Of a stretch of 64,000 nucleotides of DNA, positions 1 through 12,215 are shown piece after piece; position 1 is the stretch's first letter; the number at the start of each line of letters is the position of its first letter. The notes beneath the pieces were generated by a model, which saw only the letters and a list, made by a program, of their open reading frames with translations, did not search any database and was not told the origin of the DNA. A program made the position numbers and the translations under genes. The stretch is from Thelonectria olida (lineage: Eukaryota; Ascomycota; Sordariomycetes; Hypocreales; Nectriaceae): positions 1 through 64,000 of the forward strand of contig JAGPYM010000071.1 of NCBI GenBank assembly GCA_020736575.1, in the 5' to 3' direction.

Positions 1-911
1 GCTTGCTTGGCAATCTGAGTCTCAAAATTAGCCCAGCAGGCGCCTGTAGCTCGCGTGTGGATGTAGTCGAATTGTTGCGAGAAATCCCACGGGTCAGTTC
101 TAAATGTAAGGTTAAAGAGAGTTAGATGAGATAGCGCTGAGGGTGCCTCGCATTGATAATGTCAGCAGAGTGCTTGGAGAGATACTTACGAATCCTCAAC
201 ATAAAAATGAACGTTGGGAGGCACCTCGGCTGATTGGATGGGCGATAAATCGGTGCCAATAACGAGGGAATCGGGGAACAAGTCGCCCATCTGGACGGCC
301 CAATCGCCCACGCCCGTGGCCACATCAAGGATGACACGCGGAGACTTGGAGGGCGAGAGTGGAGCAAAATAGAGCTTATCGCCGAAGAGATTCATCATGC
401 ACTTGCCCTGAAACTCCAGGCGCTCGCGTTCCGGGGTGTCGTTGGGAAAAACGTATGCTGCATGGCCAGGTTAGTGGGAATGTGGTGAGACATGGAGAGA
501 ATTTAAGGGAGAAGGCAATTTCTTACAGCCGGCTCGGTAGGCGTGATAGGTGCGGCCAAACTCCTCGGGAAATGTTTGCACGCTGTCTGATAGGGAGGCC
601 GAATCGTTCCTATTTTCACTCCAGTTAATATCCGATAATGTCGACGATGCCTCTCCGACGGAAGACGCTGACATGGTTGAAGAGACAGACTGGTTTGTCA
701 GCTCAGAATATTCACACAATAGCTGGGAAAAGAGAGATTCGTGGCCTACATCTGGCTCAATGAAGCTGCCATTCCCTCCTTGAAACCCGCCTCCGCCAAC
801 CTTAGTCACAGAGCAGGCGAAGGTAAACTCAAAGTCCCGCTCATTATTCTTCTTCTCATCGTTGTCGTCGCCTCCTCCTCGATGCTGCTGCTGCTGCTGT
901 TGGCTCTCCAT
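1..911 (-). CDS. LaeA-like SAM-dependent methyltransferase (3' end outside window)
   Basis: Predicted class I SAM-dependent methyltransferase of the LaeA/UMTA type found beside fungal metabolite clusters. I read exons 911-527, 457-190 and 99-1, with donors GTAAGA and GTAAGT, acceptors GCAG and TTAG, and a CTAAC branch site in the first intron. The SAM-binding motif I appears as LDVATGVGDWA, followed by the acidic loop GTDLSP. Exon 3 opens with the DPWDFSQQFDYIHTR segment typical of this family. The N-terminus is a low-complexity Gln/Gly/Asp/Ser tail. The ATG at 911 is the first in frame; the frame stays open upstream to about 992 without another ATG, so a short upstream exon is possible. The gene leaves the window at its 3' end, so the C-terminal half is unseen. 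Family assignment is firm; substrate is unknown. Confidence 0.85.
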
Positions 912-2403
912 TTCCGCTGCTGGCAACAAGTTTCCTTGCGACCGTACTGGCCTCAAGGTGTCGTCGTCTTGCAGGAAGCGAAAGAGGGGCAATCATCCGA
1001 CGAAAAAGGCGACGCATGGTAAGGGCATGCGTTAAAGCTTTAAGCGGCCCCAAGGAAATTTGTTAATCTCCTCCGAAAATTTAGTGAGATCAAGATCGAC
1101 ACGACTGGACTACCCTCGACCGGATTAACTTTTTGTTGGGCATGGAATTGCAAAAGAGGCGTCAGCCCCAAAGGAGAAAGCAGAAGCCCGGTCAAGGACA
1201 AAGAAAAAAAGGCTTGAGAAAAGCCCCAGTTGCTTTTGCGCTCGAACATGGATGTCATATGTAATTACCCTACTCCTGGTAATTAACACATTCGTTCCAG
1301 ACCCTCGGGAATCCAATCCCACAGACCCGGGTTTAGGGCTTGCCTTATCACAAAGGGATGTACCGGGAACACGGTATGGATGACGCAGAGGGACTTGGGT
1401 CCTGTTGCTCTCCAAACGCCGCGCAATACTTGGGCACTCCCCCCCTTTTTTTCTTTCGCCATTACGCCCGCCACCATTGCTGGGCTATGGCACGGAGTAC
1501 GAAGTACATGCGGTATGTAGGTACGGTGTGGGTTGGGTATTTAGCTTTGGCCCAGTCTGCCGGACATCCACGCTCCTTAGATGATGGCATTTTCCGCAAC
1601 CAGCCGAAAGGCCAAAGCGGAGAGACCCCTCCGGACCTCCGGACTTAGATGGAGGAACACACCCGGAACCAGCGAGACATGCAGATGAAAAGCGCACTTG
1701 TTCTTTACGAAGACTTTCGGACATACACACGAACAAGGGCCCAGAACCTCCTCAAAGGAATGTCGGTGTCAGATGCAAGCCTTCGGAGCAGGGTCAGGCG
1801 GGGACTGGTGGTTGCCTGGGTGGTTCGGCAACTGGGTTGGTTGGCCCGCCTCTAGGCGCCCCCACAAGCGCCGGTGCTACCCCCCTCCCCCAACAAATAA
1901 AAGAACAACCCCCTCCTCATGCACACTGTGGGAGGGGCCTTCCACTCAATCGTCCCTCTGGGACCCTGGGGGGGGGGGGTGTGGGGGACAAGTGCAGGCA
2001 TGACGAAAACGCGGGGAAGGGTTGAAAAGTTGGCTTCGCCTTGAGAACCTGTGCAGTCGTGGCACCGCCAGAGTCCCAGGAAACTACGGAAAGCTCCATG
2101 AGCTGCTGCGGAGCGCTTCCACTTTCAGTTTAACGGGCGTGAGATGGCATTGGACCAGCGCTGTCCTAATGCTGCAGGCATATCTTTTTGAGACATAGTC
2201 GTATTCGGAGGGATGCAGGGTACCGAACGGATGGTACGGATCCACGGATAGCCACGTCGGCTAAACGTCGAGACTCAAACTCCTTGACTCCTTGACACAC
2301 ACTTCTTATCTTACCCTAGCTTCCCTGGACAATATACCCTTGAACAACACACAAAAAGCATTCGGTATTCTTCTAGCTCCCGCAAGTCAGTGATGAACAC
2401 GTT
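912..2403. other. Intergenic region, no supported gene
   Basis: About 1.5 kb between the methyltransferase start and the terpene synthase. Short open frames occur on both strands, but none shows a recognisable domain or convincing splice sites. It holds a 13-nt G run near 1967 and a stretch at 1492-1525 of CGGAGTAC/GTAC-type words that are common in ascomycete intergenic DNA. The last 150 bp, CT-rich and then A-rich, look like a promoter for the downstream gene. Confidence 0.5.
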
Positions 2404-3735
2404 ATGATCTGCTATTACGTTGCAGGCTGCGCAGCTACCGACGATGCATCCACTTGCCATATCACGAGGACTGGCGTGAAGCTATATGCGACCAGCTTCC
2501 AAGCATATCATAACTCGTGTCATGAAGGAACTTGCGTGATTAATTATTTCAACGATTGCAGTGGATGGCACTTATGTAGCCATCTAGACGAAGGATCATT
2601 GGACAGTGGATTCCGCAGAACCATGACTGTGCATTTTCGGGACCTATCTCAAGGCCGTCTGGGACTGTATAAGTTCGCGGGACTAGACAAGCGCCTAGAT
2701 CAATACAGATTCATCCTTGATTTCATTCCAAAGTTCCCAAAACTTCAATTGACATCTTTTGAGTTCTTGACAATCCACATGGAATTTGCTAATGTCTTTT
2801 ATGCAGTGCCCGTGATAGTCTCCAAGTTTGAGGGCTGGAGCCATCCCGACACGGCCAAGTTGTATGCCTACTCCGAGGAGAGCTGTGACCACTCTCTGAG
2901 GGAGGTGTCCGAAAACGAGACCGTCTCACACAATGGCTCCTTCGCGGCCTGTGGTGGTCTCTATTCCGGCTGGATCTATCCCAGTGGGAACATAGATAGG
3001 ATTAAGGTTGTTGCCGACTTCTACTCTGCCTGGGCCTTTATCGATGATCTCATCGACAACAGCACCGATATGACATACGTGTCTGATCTACTTGAGACTT
3101 TAAAGGCTAGAGTGGCAGGCTCTCCTCAGGGTCACCAGGGGCTCGACTTCATGCATCGACTCTTCACTCATGAGGGTTGGCATCCCGAGGCCCTTCGTCT
3201 CACCAAGCAAGAGATGGACCTTTGGAGACACTGCACTATCGCCCTCCGAAAGATCGAGGCGGAGAAACGAACGGTGTCGGTTGATGAATACCTCATCTAC
3301 CGACGTACCAATAGTGCTATGAACATAATGCATATCGTCCTTTCCTTCACAAACCCCGAACTTACCAATGAATTCCTTAAATTCAACGAGTTCGCCTCTG
3401 ACACCATGCGTCGCGTCTTTAGCTACTGCGGCATTACTATAGCCATAGTCCTCGACTTATACAAGCTTAATGCGGACCATGCCCAGATTTGCGAGTATTC
3501 ACATATCGCCAAGATCATCCAGAACAACTCAACCACCCCTATGAGCCTGCCCGAGGCAGTTGGCCGATCGATCGATATCTTCCAGGAGTATGAGGAAATG
3601 CTTGGAGTCGAGCTTGAACAAGTCGCTACCCTTAGCCCCATACTCGCTAAAGCTATGGAAAATGTCCATACTGGTAGCATTATATGGCTTGAGGTCATGC
3701 GTGGCAGGAGGTATGTCAAGAAGGCGGATGCTTAA
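2404..3735 (+). CDS. Class I terpene synthase (5' end uncertain)
   Basis: Predicted class I terpene cyclase that ionises a prenyl diphosphate. The core runs from about 2811 to 3735. It contains the aspartate-rich metal motif DDLID at 3043-3057 and a C-terminal WLEVMRGRRY segment with the Arg-Tyr pair that closes over diphosphate. The NSE/DTE metal triad is poorly matched: the aligned segment near 3444-3473 reads LDLYKLNAD, with Leu, Lys and Asp where Asn, Ser/Thr and Glu are usual. The frame is open from an ATG at 2404 (443 aa), longer than the roughly 330-380 aa of this family. The first 130 residues do not look like a terpene synthase. A TGCTAAT-N-TATGCAG tract just before 2808 looks like an intron 3' end, so the true first exon may lie upstream. 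Product unknown (sesqui- or diterpene). Confidence 0.75.
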   Translation: MICYYVAGCAATDDASTCHITRTGVKLYATSFQAYHNSCHEGTCVINYFNDCSGWHLCSHLDEGSLDSGFRRTMTVHFRDLSQGRLGLYKFAGLDKRLDQYRFILDFIPKFPKLQLTSFEFLTIHMEFANVFYAVPVIVSKFEGWSHPDTAKLYAYSEESCDHSLREVSENETVSHNGSFAACGGLYSGWIYPSGNIDRIKVVADFYSAWAFIDDLIDNSTDMTYVSDLLETLKARVAGSPQGHQGLDFMHRLFTHEGWHPEALRLTKQEMDLWRHCTIALRKIEAEKRTVSVDEYLIYRRTNSAMNIMHIVLSFTNPELTNEFLKFNEFASDTMRRVFSYCGITIAIVLDLYKLNADHAQICEYSHIAKIIQNNSTTPMSLPEAVGRSIDIFQEYEEMLGVELEQVATLSPILAKAMENVHTGSIIWLEVMRGRRYVKKADA

Positions 3736-4034
3736 GCGATGCTCATTGGTCGTTTAGAGGCTTTTCATTTTGACTTTACTAAGTGTTATATACTGAGAAT
3801 GCTAGCAAGGAGGGCCAGATAATTTTAGTGTTTGATATGGTAGTATGATATTATGATTAATAAATGGCTTATGATTATTATACTATATATTTCCCTTTAT
3901 TTATATAACTTATTTACTTTGCCTTCTGGTAATTAATAACTGTAATGAAAACGACGAGGCGCATGTTGCAATGTATTTATATGAGAATCGTCGACAGCCT
4001 GATTCTGAAGAGTTAGCCCTCGTTTGCTGTTACG
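3736..4034. other. Short AT-rich spacer
   Basis: Terpene synthase 3' flank that becomes strongly AT-rich at 3770-3960, then runs into the hAT fossil. No gene seen. The missing 3' part of the transposase may have been lost or mutated here. Confidence 0.4.
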
Positions 4035-6178
4035 CTAGGCTATAAACTTATTCCCTGAGGATTTAAGACGTTTACTTGCAGGTAATCTAGAGTCTTGATC
4101 CTCAGCAGATAAGTCCTTGTATTCGCGTTCCCACAGATCCTGAATAATCGCCTGAGCTTTGACAATCCACGTGCGCCGCTTAGCATCACCACCCAAGAGA
4201 TTGTCGAATAATGCCCAGGGGTAAGCAGGATGGAGAGCCGCCGCGCCGTAGATCACAGGACTATCGTTGAGGTATTGATAATACTCATCGAGCTTTATCC
4301 AGCCTAGGTTTATGTTAACGGCGAGATGCCCGGAGTCAGGGAGGCCAACGGCTATCTTTTTTGCGGATTCGAGGGACTCGAGAAGATATTCGTATGCGTG
4401 AAGAAGATCCCAGCTTGTACCTTTGAGTCGTGGCTCGGTTAGCCATATTAAATTCCAGACTAACTCGATCTAGCCAGGACTTACCGGATAATGGGGGCTT
4501 AACGTCATCTTCTTGACCTTGCTTTTGGTGTTTTCCCTGTTAATCACCCTCCAAGGCTTTGACTACTAGCTGAAAGTCTAGTAGTATATCGCGGATCGCC
4601 TAGAGCACACGCCAGTCGCCGCTTAAAATCCGGTTCTCTTCCTTCAAAAATAACAGCATCCTAGCCCCCTTCCTAACAGAGCCACTTTTTATAAGATTTG
4701 CCTTGTTCCACTCACTCAACGCTCGCTGGATGTAAGGTTCGTAAAACGGTTGCAAAACAAGAGCTCGGTCGATCATAGCTAGGTGGGAATGTTAACAGGT
4801 AGGGTTATCTAATATAACGCTAACAGGATTATGGTTTTAGATCGCTAGATCGTCAGATAGTTGGGATTCGACCTGCTGGACTTTTTTAAGGATATCGGTC
4901 TAGATATTGGATCTGTTAATCTCCTCTAATACGGTTAAAATAAGCCCGAAAACAAGAAGGTTAGAAAACAAAATATAGTAAAAATAAAGACAAAATCAGC
5001 TTACCACAGCGAAGTTATGCCATTTACCCACTGGACCCTTTTGCGTCACTGCTCATATTCCCTTGCCGCCGTAAATTGGCCATTGTTGTTTTGTTATTCG
5101 AGGCATTATCCAGCGTAAAGTAGCCCAGCCTATCCCCAATCTCAAACTCCCGGACGATGTCGAGAATCTGCCCAGCGATGTTCTCGCCTGTGTGCCGGTC
5201 TAGTAGCTCCGGAAGGCCGAGAACGCACTTCCGAGGCCTATTATCCAGATTCCTAAATACAAAAGTAACACCGTAAAGAGCATGCCTGTTCCCGGATCGC
5301 CATCTGTCAAACTGGATATGGATTTTGCCTGGGCTCTTCCGAAGCGTCTCTCGTACGGCCAATTTATTCGCATTGAACTCTCTTTCGGCGATCGCGGGCA
5401 CAGTTACATCGGATATATAAGCTTCTATAATAGAAATAGAAGGGTTAAGATATTCGAAGACCGCTCGCAGGTTAGGACCTTTCGCGGTGGTAAACGATCG
5501 ATTCGTGTTGATAATCCAGTTTACGATCATCTGCTGAAATACGGCTTTATTAAACCGCTTGATCAGTAGATTCGTTATTTCTTGATCTCATGGGGTCTCT
5601 GGATTCAATCGCAGTAACGTAGCAACTGGAGATTTCAGGGCCTGCCTTTTACCTGAAGGATCGACTATGCCGTTGTGATCCTTGAACAAGTGGCTCTCGG
5701 CGTTCTGCAAGCCCTTATAGTTGTAATTCTTCGGCCTCGGATCCTGCCGTTTGAGACACAGACAACAGACCCAGCGGCGTTCCTTCGTTGCGATATTCTG
5801 AATGTCGTATCCAAACCGGTAGACCCATTGACGCGTTTGGCCCTCTCTTTCGGACAAAGTCCAACCTCTGAACAAGCGAAATAGACATTGTTCGTCTTCT
5901 TCTGTTCGTTCTGGGATCGCCGCCGTCGGTTTCCCTTGCGCAGAGGGCTCGAGAGTAAGGAGCCGAGATTGAGACTGATAGTCGGCCATCGTGATCCGAT
6001 ACTTTGCATCCGAAGATTTGTCGCCATGTGGTGAAAATGAGCCAAGGTAGTCAAACGCAGTAGCATTGTCGGACAAATAAAGTCCACATAGTCGAAGGTA
6101 TAGTACCGTCCAGGACCACCTAATGGATAACCAAAATCTCGCTCCGCCGACATAAAATCCAAATGTTAACGCGTGCAC
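4035..6178 (-). mobile_element. Decayed hAT-family DNA transposon (transposase pseudogene)
   Basis: Minus-strand transposase fossil. The best start is the ATG near 5990 (MADYQSQ). A BED-type zinc finger lies in the segment with WVCCLCLKRQ and SHLFKDH (C-x2-C, then H-x4-H). An in-frame TGA at 5588-5590 interrupts an otherwise continuous frame into the hAT catalytic domain at 5530-5024 (WIINTNRSF, IHIQFDRW, GYFTLDNASNN). Fragments of the central helical region follow in shifting frames at about 4770-4590 (LSEWNKANLI) and 4256-4035 (ALHPAYPWALFDN). Several TGA/TAA/TAG codons break the frame, consistent with C-to-T mutation. The C-terminal hAT dimerisation region is not recognisable, and I did not find paired terminal inverted repeats or an 8-bp target duplication. 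Non-functional. Confidence 0.8.
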
Positions 6179-6530
6179 AAAACACCAGGTCGTCGACTAA
6201 AAAGCGAAGCTTTAGAGAGAAACTCTAGAAAATTGATCAATTTTTACTCTCTGCGTGGTTTTTGACCTCCCGACCGCTCTGCGTGCGCTGGCAGTGCTTT
6301 ATTACGACCCTCAAGTTGTCACTTTCGTCCTCTGACCTGACACCTACCTCAATTACCGACTCGACCTCCTCGTCCATATCCGCCTCTATTTCTACCTCCT
6401 TTAAGTTAAGAAAAGCTTCTCCAGCCGCTAGAGCCTCCGCTAGAGCTATAAATCGTCGTTTCGGGTTTAGTACTGCCTTTCTTTTCTTCCCTTACTACAG
6501 CTAGGCCATCTGCTTCTCGAGGCTAGTAAT
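6179..6530. other. Possible second transposon remnant
   Basis: Normal-composition DNA between the hAT fossil and the AT island. On the minus strand about 80 codons stay open (about 6500-6262) with segments such as RRFIALAEALAAGEAF and an acidic run. This resembles an end of some fungal transposase, but I cannot place the family. The plus-strand reading is Ser/Thr low complexity and unlikely to be real. Confidence 0.25.
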
Positions 6531-9500
6531 TTATACATTTTAAATAGCCACTTTTATTTTTAATACTTTTAACCCTTTTATAATCTTATTATACTTCCGC
6601 CTGGTCGGACGACTTTAGTATTTAATTAAATCTCTTACCTAGCTATTTGTTTTTAGTATATTATTTAAGTGCAAGTAAAGAGAGATTAATAGTTTAAATT
6701 ATTATATTATATTTCTATTATTTAATTAAATTTTAAAATATATTAGAGCCTTATAATAATTTATAAGCTAATTTTTAGTAAATTTCTAACTAAATAAAAT
6801 AATTTTCTTTTTTATACTTACTTTTCTAGCTTTTATATATATTTAAATAAAGTTAATTTTATTAATTTATATAAAATTAGTTAAACTAGCTAGCTTTTAA
6901 AGTTCTTTTTAAAAAATACTTTTAATAATATTAAAACTTTTATTATTTAATAGTTATTAATTATAAAAATATTATACTAGTAAGTAATAGTAGTAAATAT
7001 TATTTAGAAAGTAAGTTATTATTTATTTATTTTAATTATTTATTAATAATTTAATAATAGGTAATTTTATAATAAAAATAATAAAAAGCTTACTTATATA
7101 TAGCTCTTATTACTATTAAAAATAATTTCTAATTTTAAAATATAACTAGTTATAATAATAGCTTAAATAAATAAAATTTAAATATATAATTAAATGCTTT
7201 TTAATAATACCTTTGTTTTAAATTAAAACTTATTATTATACTACCCTTATTTATATTAATAATACTTTTAAGCTTTATTTAGCTTTTTAGAATTTTTAAA
7301 TTTTATAAATAGTTTTAAATAAATTTAATAAATTTAATAGTTTAAATGTTATTTAATAGCTTATTATTTTTCTATTAATAGAAAAGGGCTTTAATATAGT
7401 TTTAAAGTTAGTAATATATAAGAGTATAACTTAGGGATTTCTATTATAAAAGCTAATAAATAAAGCAGTTCTTTTAACTTATAATAATATATTAGTATAT
7501 TAGAATATTAGGCTTAAGTATTAGGCTTTACTATTATTTTTACTAAAACTTTTATTAGGCTACTTTAATTCCCTTTCTAAGTAGTATAAAGTTAACTACT
7601 AATAATAATATATTAATAAAAGTAAGTAAACTTTTTTTTACTCTTTTAATTATAAAGCCTATTTAAAAGAATTAGTTAAAACACTTTATACTTATTAGTA
7701 GTTTAATATTATAATAGAAAACTATTAGTAATATTAAAATAATATTAATAATATCTTTTTTAATATAAATATAATAATTTATTTTAAAAATATTTTATAT
7801 ATATAAATTATATAAAAAGTCTTTTTAATTTTATAAAAGTTAAAAAATAAAAAAGTAAAAAATATAAATTTTTTAATATTTTAAAACTTTTATAATATAT
7901 ATAAAATTAAAAGAAAAATAGCTTGAGGCAAAATATTATATAAAAATAATATATTATAAGGTTTTTTTTATAAATAGCTTTAATATATTAAAATGTAATA
8001 TAAATACATTAGTAGGGTTTATATAAAGTGGCAATTTTATATATTATATTTTAAATAGTATAATTTTTTAAATAGTAAGAAATAGTAACTAATAATATAA
8101 GGGAGGCTAAACCTATTAAAAATCTTATTAGTTTTATAATTTTAAAAGTATTTAATATATTTATATAAGTTAAAATTATAATATTCTTTTTACTTATAAA
8201 ACTTAATTAAATAAATTATTTAAATATTTTAAAATAATAATTTAATAATTTATTAAAAAGCTTAAAAGAGCTATATAAAAGAATTTTTAATAATATTAAT
8301 TCTTTCTATTTTAAATCTACTATTAAATACTTTACTTTTATAAAAATAGATTTTAAACTATATTTTATTTTACTTTTCCTTTTTTAAATAAAAAGAATCT
8401 TTTAAATTTATTTAATAGGCTTCTTTTTAATAATAATAAAAAATATAGTATAAAAACCTATTTAATTATATATAAAATAATATAACTAGGTTAAATAGTA
8501 AATATAAAAGCTTTTTAAAAGTAATTAAATCTATTTTTTAACCTAGCTCTTAGCGCCCTATATTTAACTACCTTAAGTTAAAATTAAATATTTATATAAA
8601 GCTGTTTAAGATTTTATTAATAGCCCAAATATTATAAAATAACTTAGTTACTATTTATTTAACTTTTATAATTTTAATTTAAAGCTTTTTTATATTAGTA
8701 TTTTATTAAATATAAAATGCAGCTTATATATAAAGTAATAACTAATAATAAGTAATATTATATATTATATAAGTTAAATAAGTTTAAACTTAATAGAAAA
8801 GCTTATAAAAAATTAAACTATTTATATAAAAGCTTTTTAATTAAATATACTAATAAATAGAGTTTTAGCTTTAGTTTAAAAAGTAATAATAATATTTATA
8901 ATATAATAAGCTTAGAATAATAGTTTTTATATTTTACTATTAATTATAAAATTATAAGCTATATTAATATTAAAATTAATAATAAAACTTTAATTTTTTT
9001 ATTTAAAAACTATTTACTTAAAATAAACTTTTTAAATTTTAATAATACTAATTTTTATTATTTCTTTTAAAATTTTATTAAAAGTAACTATAAAAACCTT
9101 ATAATAGTTTTATACTTTTTACTTTATATTTTCTTTTTATACTCTTTACTTTTAGCTTTTAATTAATAAGTTAAAATAGTTAAAGCCCTACTTAAAAGAG
9201 AAGTAAATTCTAATTAAATATTTATATTTTATTATATTAAAATTAAAATAGTTATTACATTCTAATAGTTATTTATTAGAAAAATTGCTTATAATTTTAT
9301 AGTTAAAATAAGTAAAAAAGGCTTAATTACTTACTTTTATTAGAATTATTATACTTATAATTAATTATAATATTAATATATACCTTTTAAATATAAAAGT
9401 AACTATTAAACTTTTAATAATATAGTTAAAAAGAAATTATATTTTAAATTACTTAATATAATTTATATATAAAACTATTTACTTAGTTTTATATAAAATA

Positions 9501-11219
9501 AAAAAAAATAGGGCGTTTTAAAAGCTTAATTTTAATAAAAGGTATTAATAATATTTAAAAGGGAGCTCCCTTAAGTTAAATTAGAACCTATTTATAAAGT
9601 GTTTAATATATTAATAAAAGTTTAATATATATTATATATAAAAGAGTTTTATTTTAACTACTATTTTTACTATTATAAAAAGTTACATATATATAAGAAA
9701 TTAAAAAATATAACATAATAATAAAATTATATTATTTAAATTGCTTTTCTATTTATTAAGCAAATTTATATTAAAACTTATATTTAATAATAAATAAAAG
9801 TTATTTACTTATAAAAAGGCCTATTTTAACTAAACCTCTAATATAATAGCTAGTATAATATTCCTAATTGTATTTTAATAGTTTAGCATTTAAAAAACAC
9901 AGTTTTAAATAGTTTATATTTTTATAAAACTTACTTAGTATATTTTAGCCTTTTAATACGCTTTTAAATTCCAGTTTATAATTATATATATAATAGTAAG
10001 CTATTATATTTATTAATTATAATATTAATAAAAAGAGTATTAAGTTTTAAATAGGCATTTATTATTATTATTACTAGAGCTAATAATTTAAATATATAAT
10101 AGAAGTTAATATAAGTTAAACTCTAGCAATATATTTATTATAATAAGCTGTTTAATAGGGCTTATAAACTAATAGAAATAGAGTAAAATAATTAGATAGT
10201 AAAATATATTAAAGGTTTATATAATAATAAAAATTCCTAATTGTAAAAAGTAGGTATTTATAAAAATATAAAAAATCTAATTATAAGATTTAGCCTTACT
10301 TTAATAAATATTAATATTTTTTTAACTTATAATTAGTTTAATAATTATATATTACTTTTTTAACTTTTAAAACAAATTAAAATAAAAGGTAAAAACTAAT
10401 ATTAATAGTGTAAAAATATATATTTTTTTATTTAAATATAAATTTCATTTTAACTTTATTTTTAAAATTACTAACTAGTTAACTTAAATACTATTAACTT
10501 AGCTTTAATTAATTTTATTTTATAATTAACTTTTTAAATTAAAAATATATTTATATATTAATAAATATATTAAAATTAATATTTCTAAATTATAATTATA
10601 AGGTTTTAACAATTTAAAAATATTTTATTATATTTTAATTATAAAAGTTTATAACTTACTAGCCTTTTTATTAAGTTATAATAACTTTTAATTTTATTAC
10701 TATTTTTAAGCTTTAATATTAGTACCTTTTTTTAATTATTATTTTTAGCTTTTTAAATATTATTAATATAAAAATTATTATATTTATTTTTACTACCTTT
10801 TTTAATAATATTACTACTATTTTAATAAGCTTACTTAGCTTAAATATAATAGCTTTTAATACCTTTTTATATATTTTAAAATTAGTATTTTTATATAAGT
10901 TAGCATTTTTATTAAAAGTAGAAAAAGATATAATAAAGCTTTTAAACTTACTAGTCTTATTAAAAGTTAAAATAAGTAAAAAAACTAATTAATTCTTTTA
11001 TTTAACTTTTCTTTTAGCTACTTTTATAATAAGAAATAGTAAAACTAGCTTTTATTTTATTTTTAATATAAACTTGTAATATTAAGAATTTTATTAAATA
11101 ACTCTTATTAAAAAAGATTAAATTATTCTTTTAATACTATTAATAGTTTTCTTTTATTTTTTTATTTTATTATAATTATTTATTTAAATATTATTAAAAT
11201 AAAATAATATATTATATAA

Positions 11220-12215
11220 TTACTAATTTTTATTATTATTAAAACTTTTTAATATATTTTACTATTTAATTACTTTATTTTATTTCTATTAGTTTAAATA
11301 CTTTTAAACCTATTTTAATCTTTTTTAAACTTTTCTTTTTTATTTAATCTTTTTAGCTTTTTACTTTTTTAACTCTTATATTTATTTAACTTATTTTATA
11401 TTATTAAACTCTTATTTATAAACTTGTAAATAACTATTTAAATTATTACTATTATATATAATAGCTTTTAAACCTATAACTTATAAGTATTTAATTAAAT
11501 TATATTTATAAATTACTTATTCTTATTATTAAAATAGTTTTTTCTTTCTCTTCTAAAAAGTTTAATTATTATTAAAAAAGCTAATAATTTAAATATATAA
11601 TAAAAGTTAATATAAGTTAAACCCTAGCTTTATATTTATTATAATAAGCTTTTTAATAGGGCTTATAATTTTAAAATATGTTATAAAGTTTTTAACTTTC
11701 TATTTAAAAAAGTTATAATAGTATTAATATATATAAAATTATTTAATTAAAATCTTATAACTTAAGATAATTAAATTAACCTTTTAACTAATATTTAATA
11801 ATATATTTATATTAAATAATATAAAAATATTTAAATATTTTAACTTTTTTTAAATATTTATTAAAATCTTTTATTAGTTTAATATATTTAAAAATTTTTA
11901 TATATTTTCATATATAATATATAATTATATAATATTTATTATTTTTTATAATTAGTAATTTTTATTATTTTATTAACTCTTTTATATATTTTTCTATTTA
12001 ATTGCCTTATTTATTTTTATTAGCTTAATTACTTTTAAACTTATTTAATATATTTTTAAACTTTTCTTTTAATTTAACTCTTTTAAAACCCCCCCCCCCC
12101 CCCCCCCCCACTTTTTAACTTTTATATTTACTTATTTATTTAACTTACTTTTTATTTTAAATTCCTTTTTTATAGCCTTTTAAATACCTATTTAAATTAT
12201 TACTATTATATATAA
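11220..12215 (+). repeat. Degraded copies of repeat family B
   Basis: Two tandem-like copies (about 11220-11560 and 11930-12215) of a roughly 330-bp sequence containing TATTTAACCTTTTTAG-type and ATTATATATAATAGCTTTTA-type words. The least mutated copy is at 16785-17120. Other copies lie at 30535-30880 (reverse) and 33705-33850. A family-A unit (11575-11690) sits between a B copy and its usual downstream sequence, which resumes near 11685, suggesting A inserted into B. Confidence 0.55.
12089..12109 (+). repeat. Homopolymer run of 21 C
   Basis: An uninterrupted run of 21 cytosines inside an otherwise A/T-only region, at the position where the related copy at 16921-16928 has 8 C. Probably an expanded slippage tract within repeat family B; its exact length may also be a sequencing artefact. 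Confidence 0.8.

Noticed and set aside
1340..1855. Open frames in the 1-2 kb intergenic region
   Set aside because: No homology, composition follows simple repeats and homopolymers, and no intron or promoter structure supports them.
6262..6504. Plus-strand 80-codon Ser/Thr-rich frame
   Set aside because: Low complexity; the minus strand of the same segment reads more like a transposase fragment.
12089..12109. Poly-C run as a telomeric or centromeric signature
   Set aside because: Not a TTAGGG-type repeat; a related but shorter C run occurs in the sister repeat copy, so slippage within the repeat is simpler.
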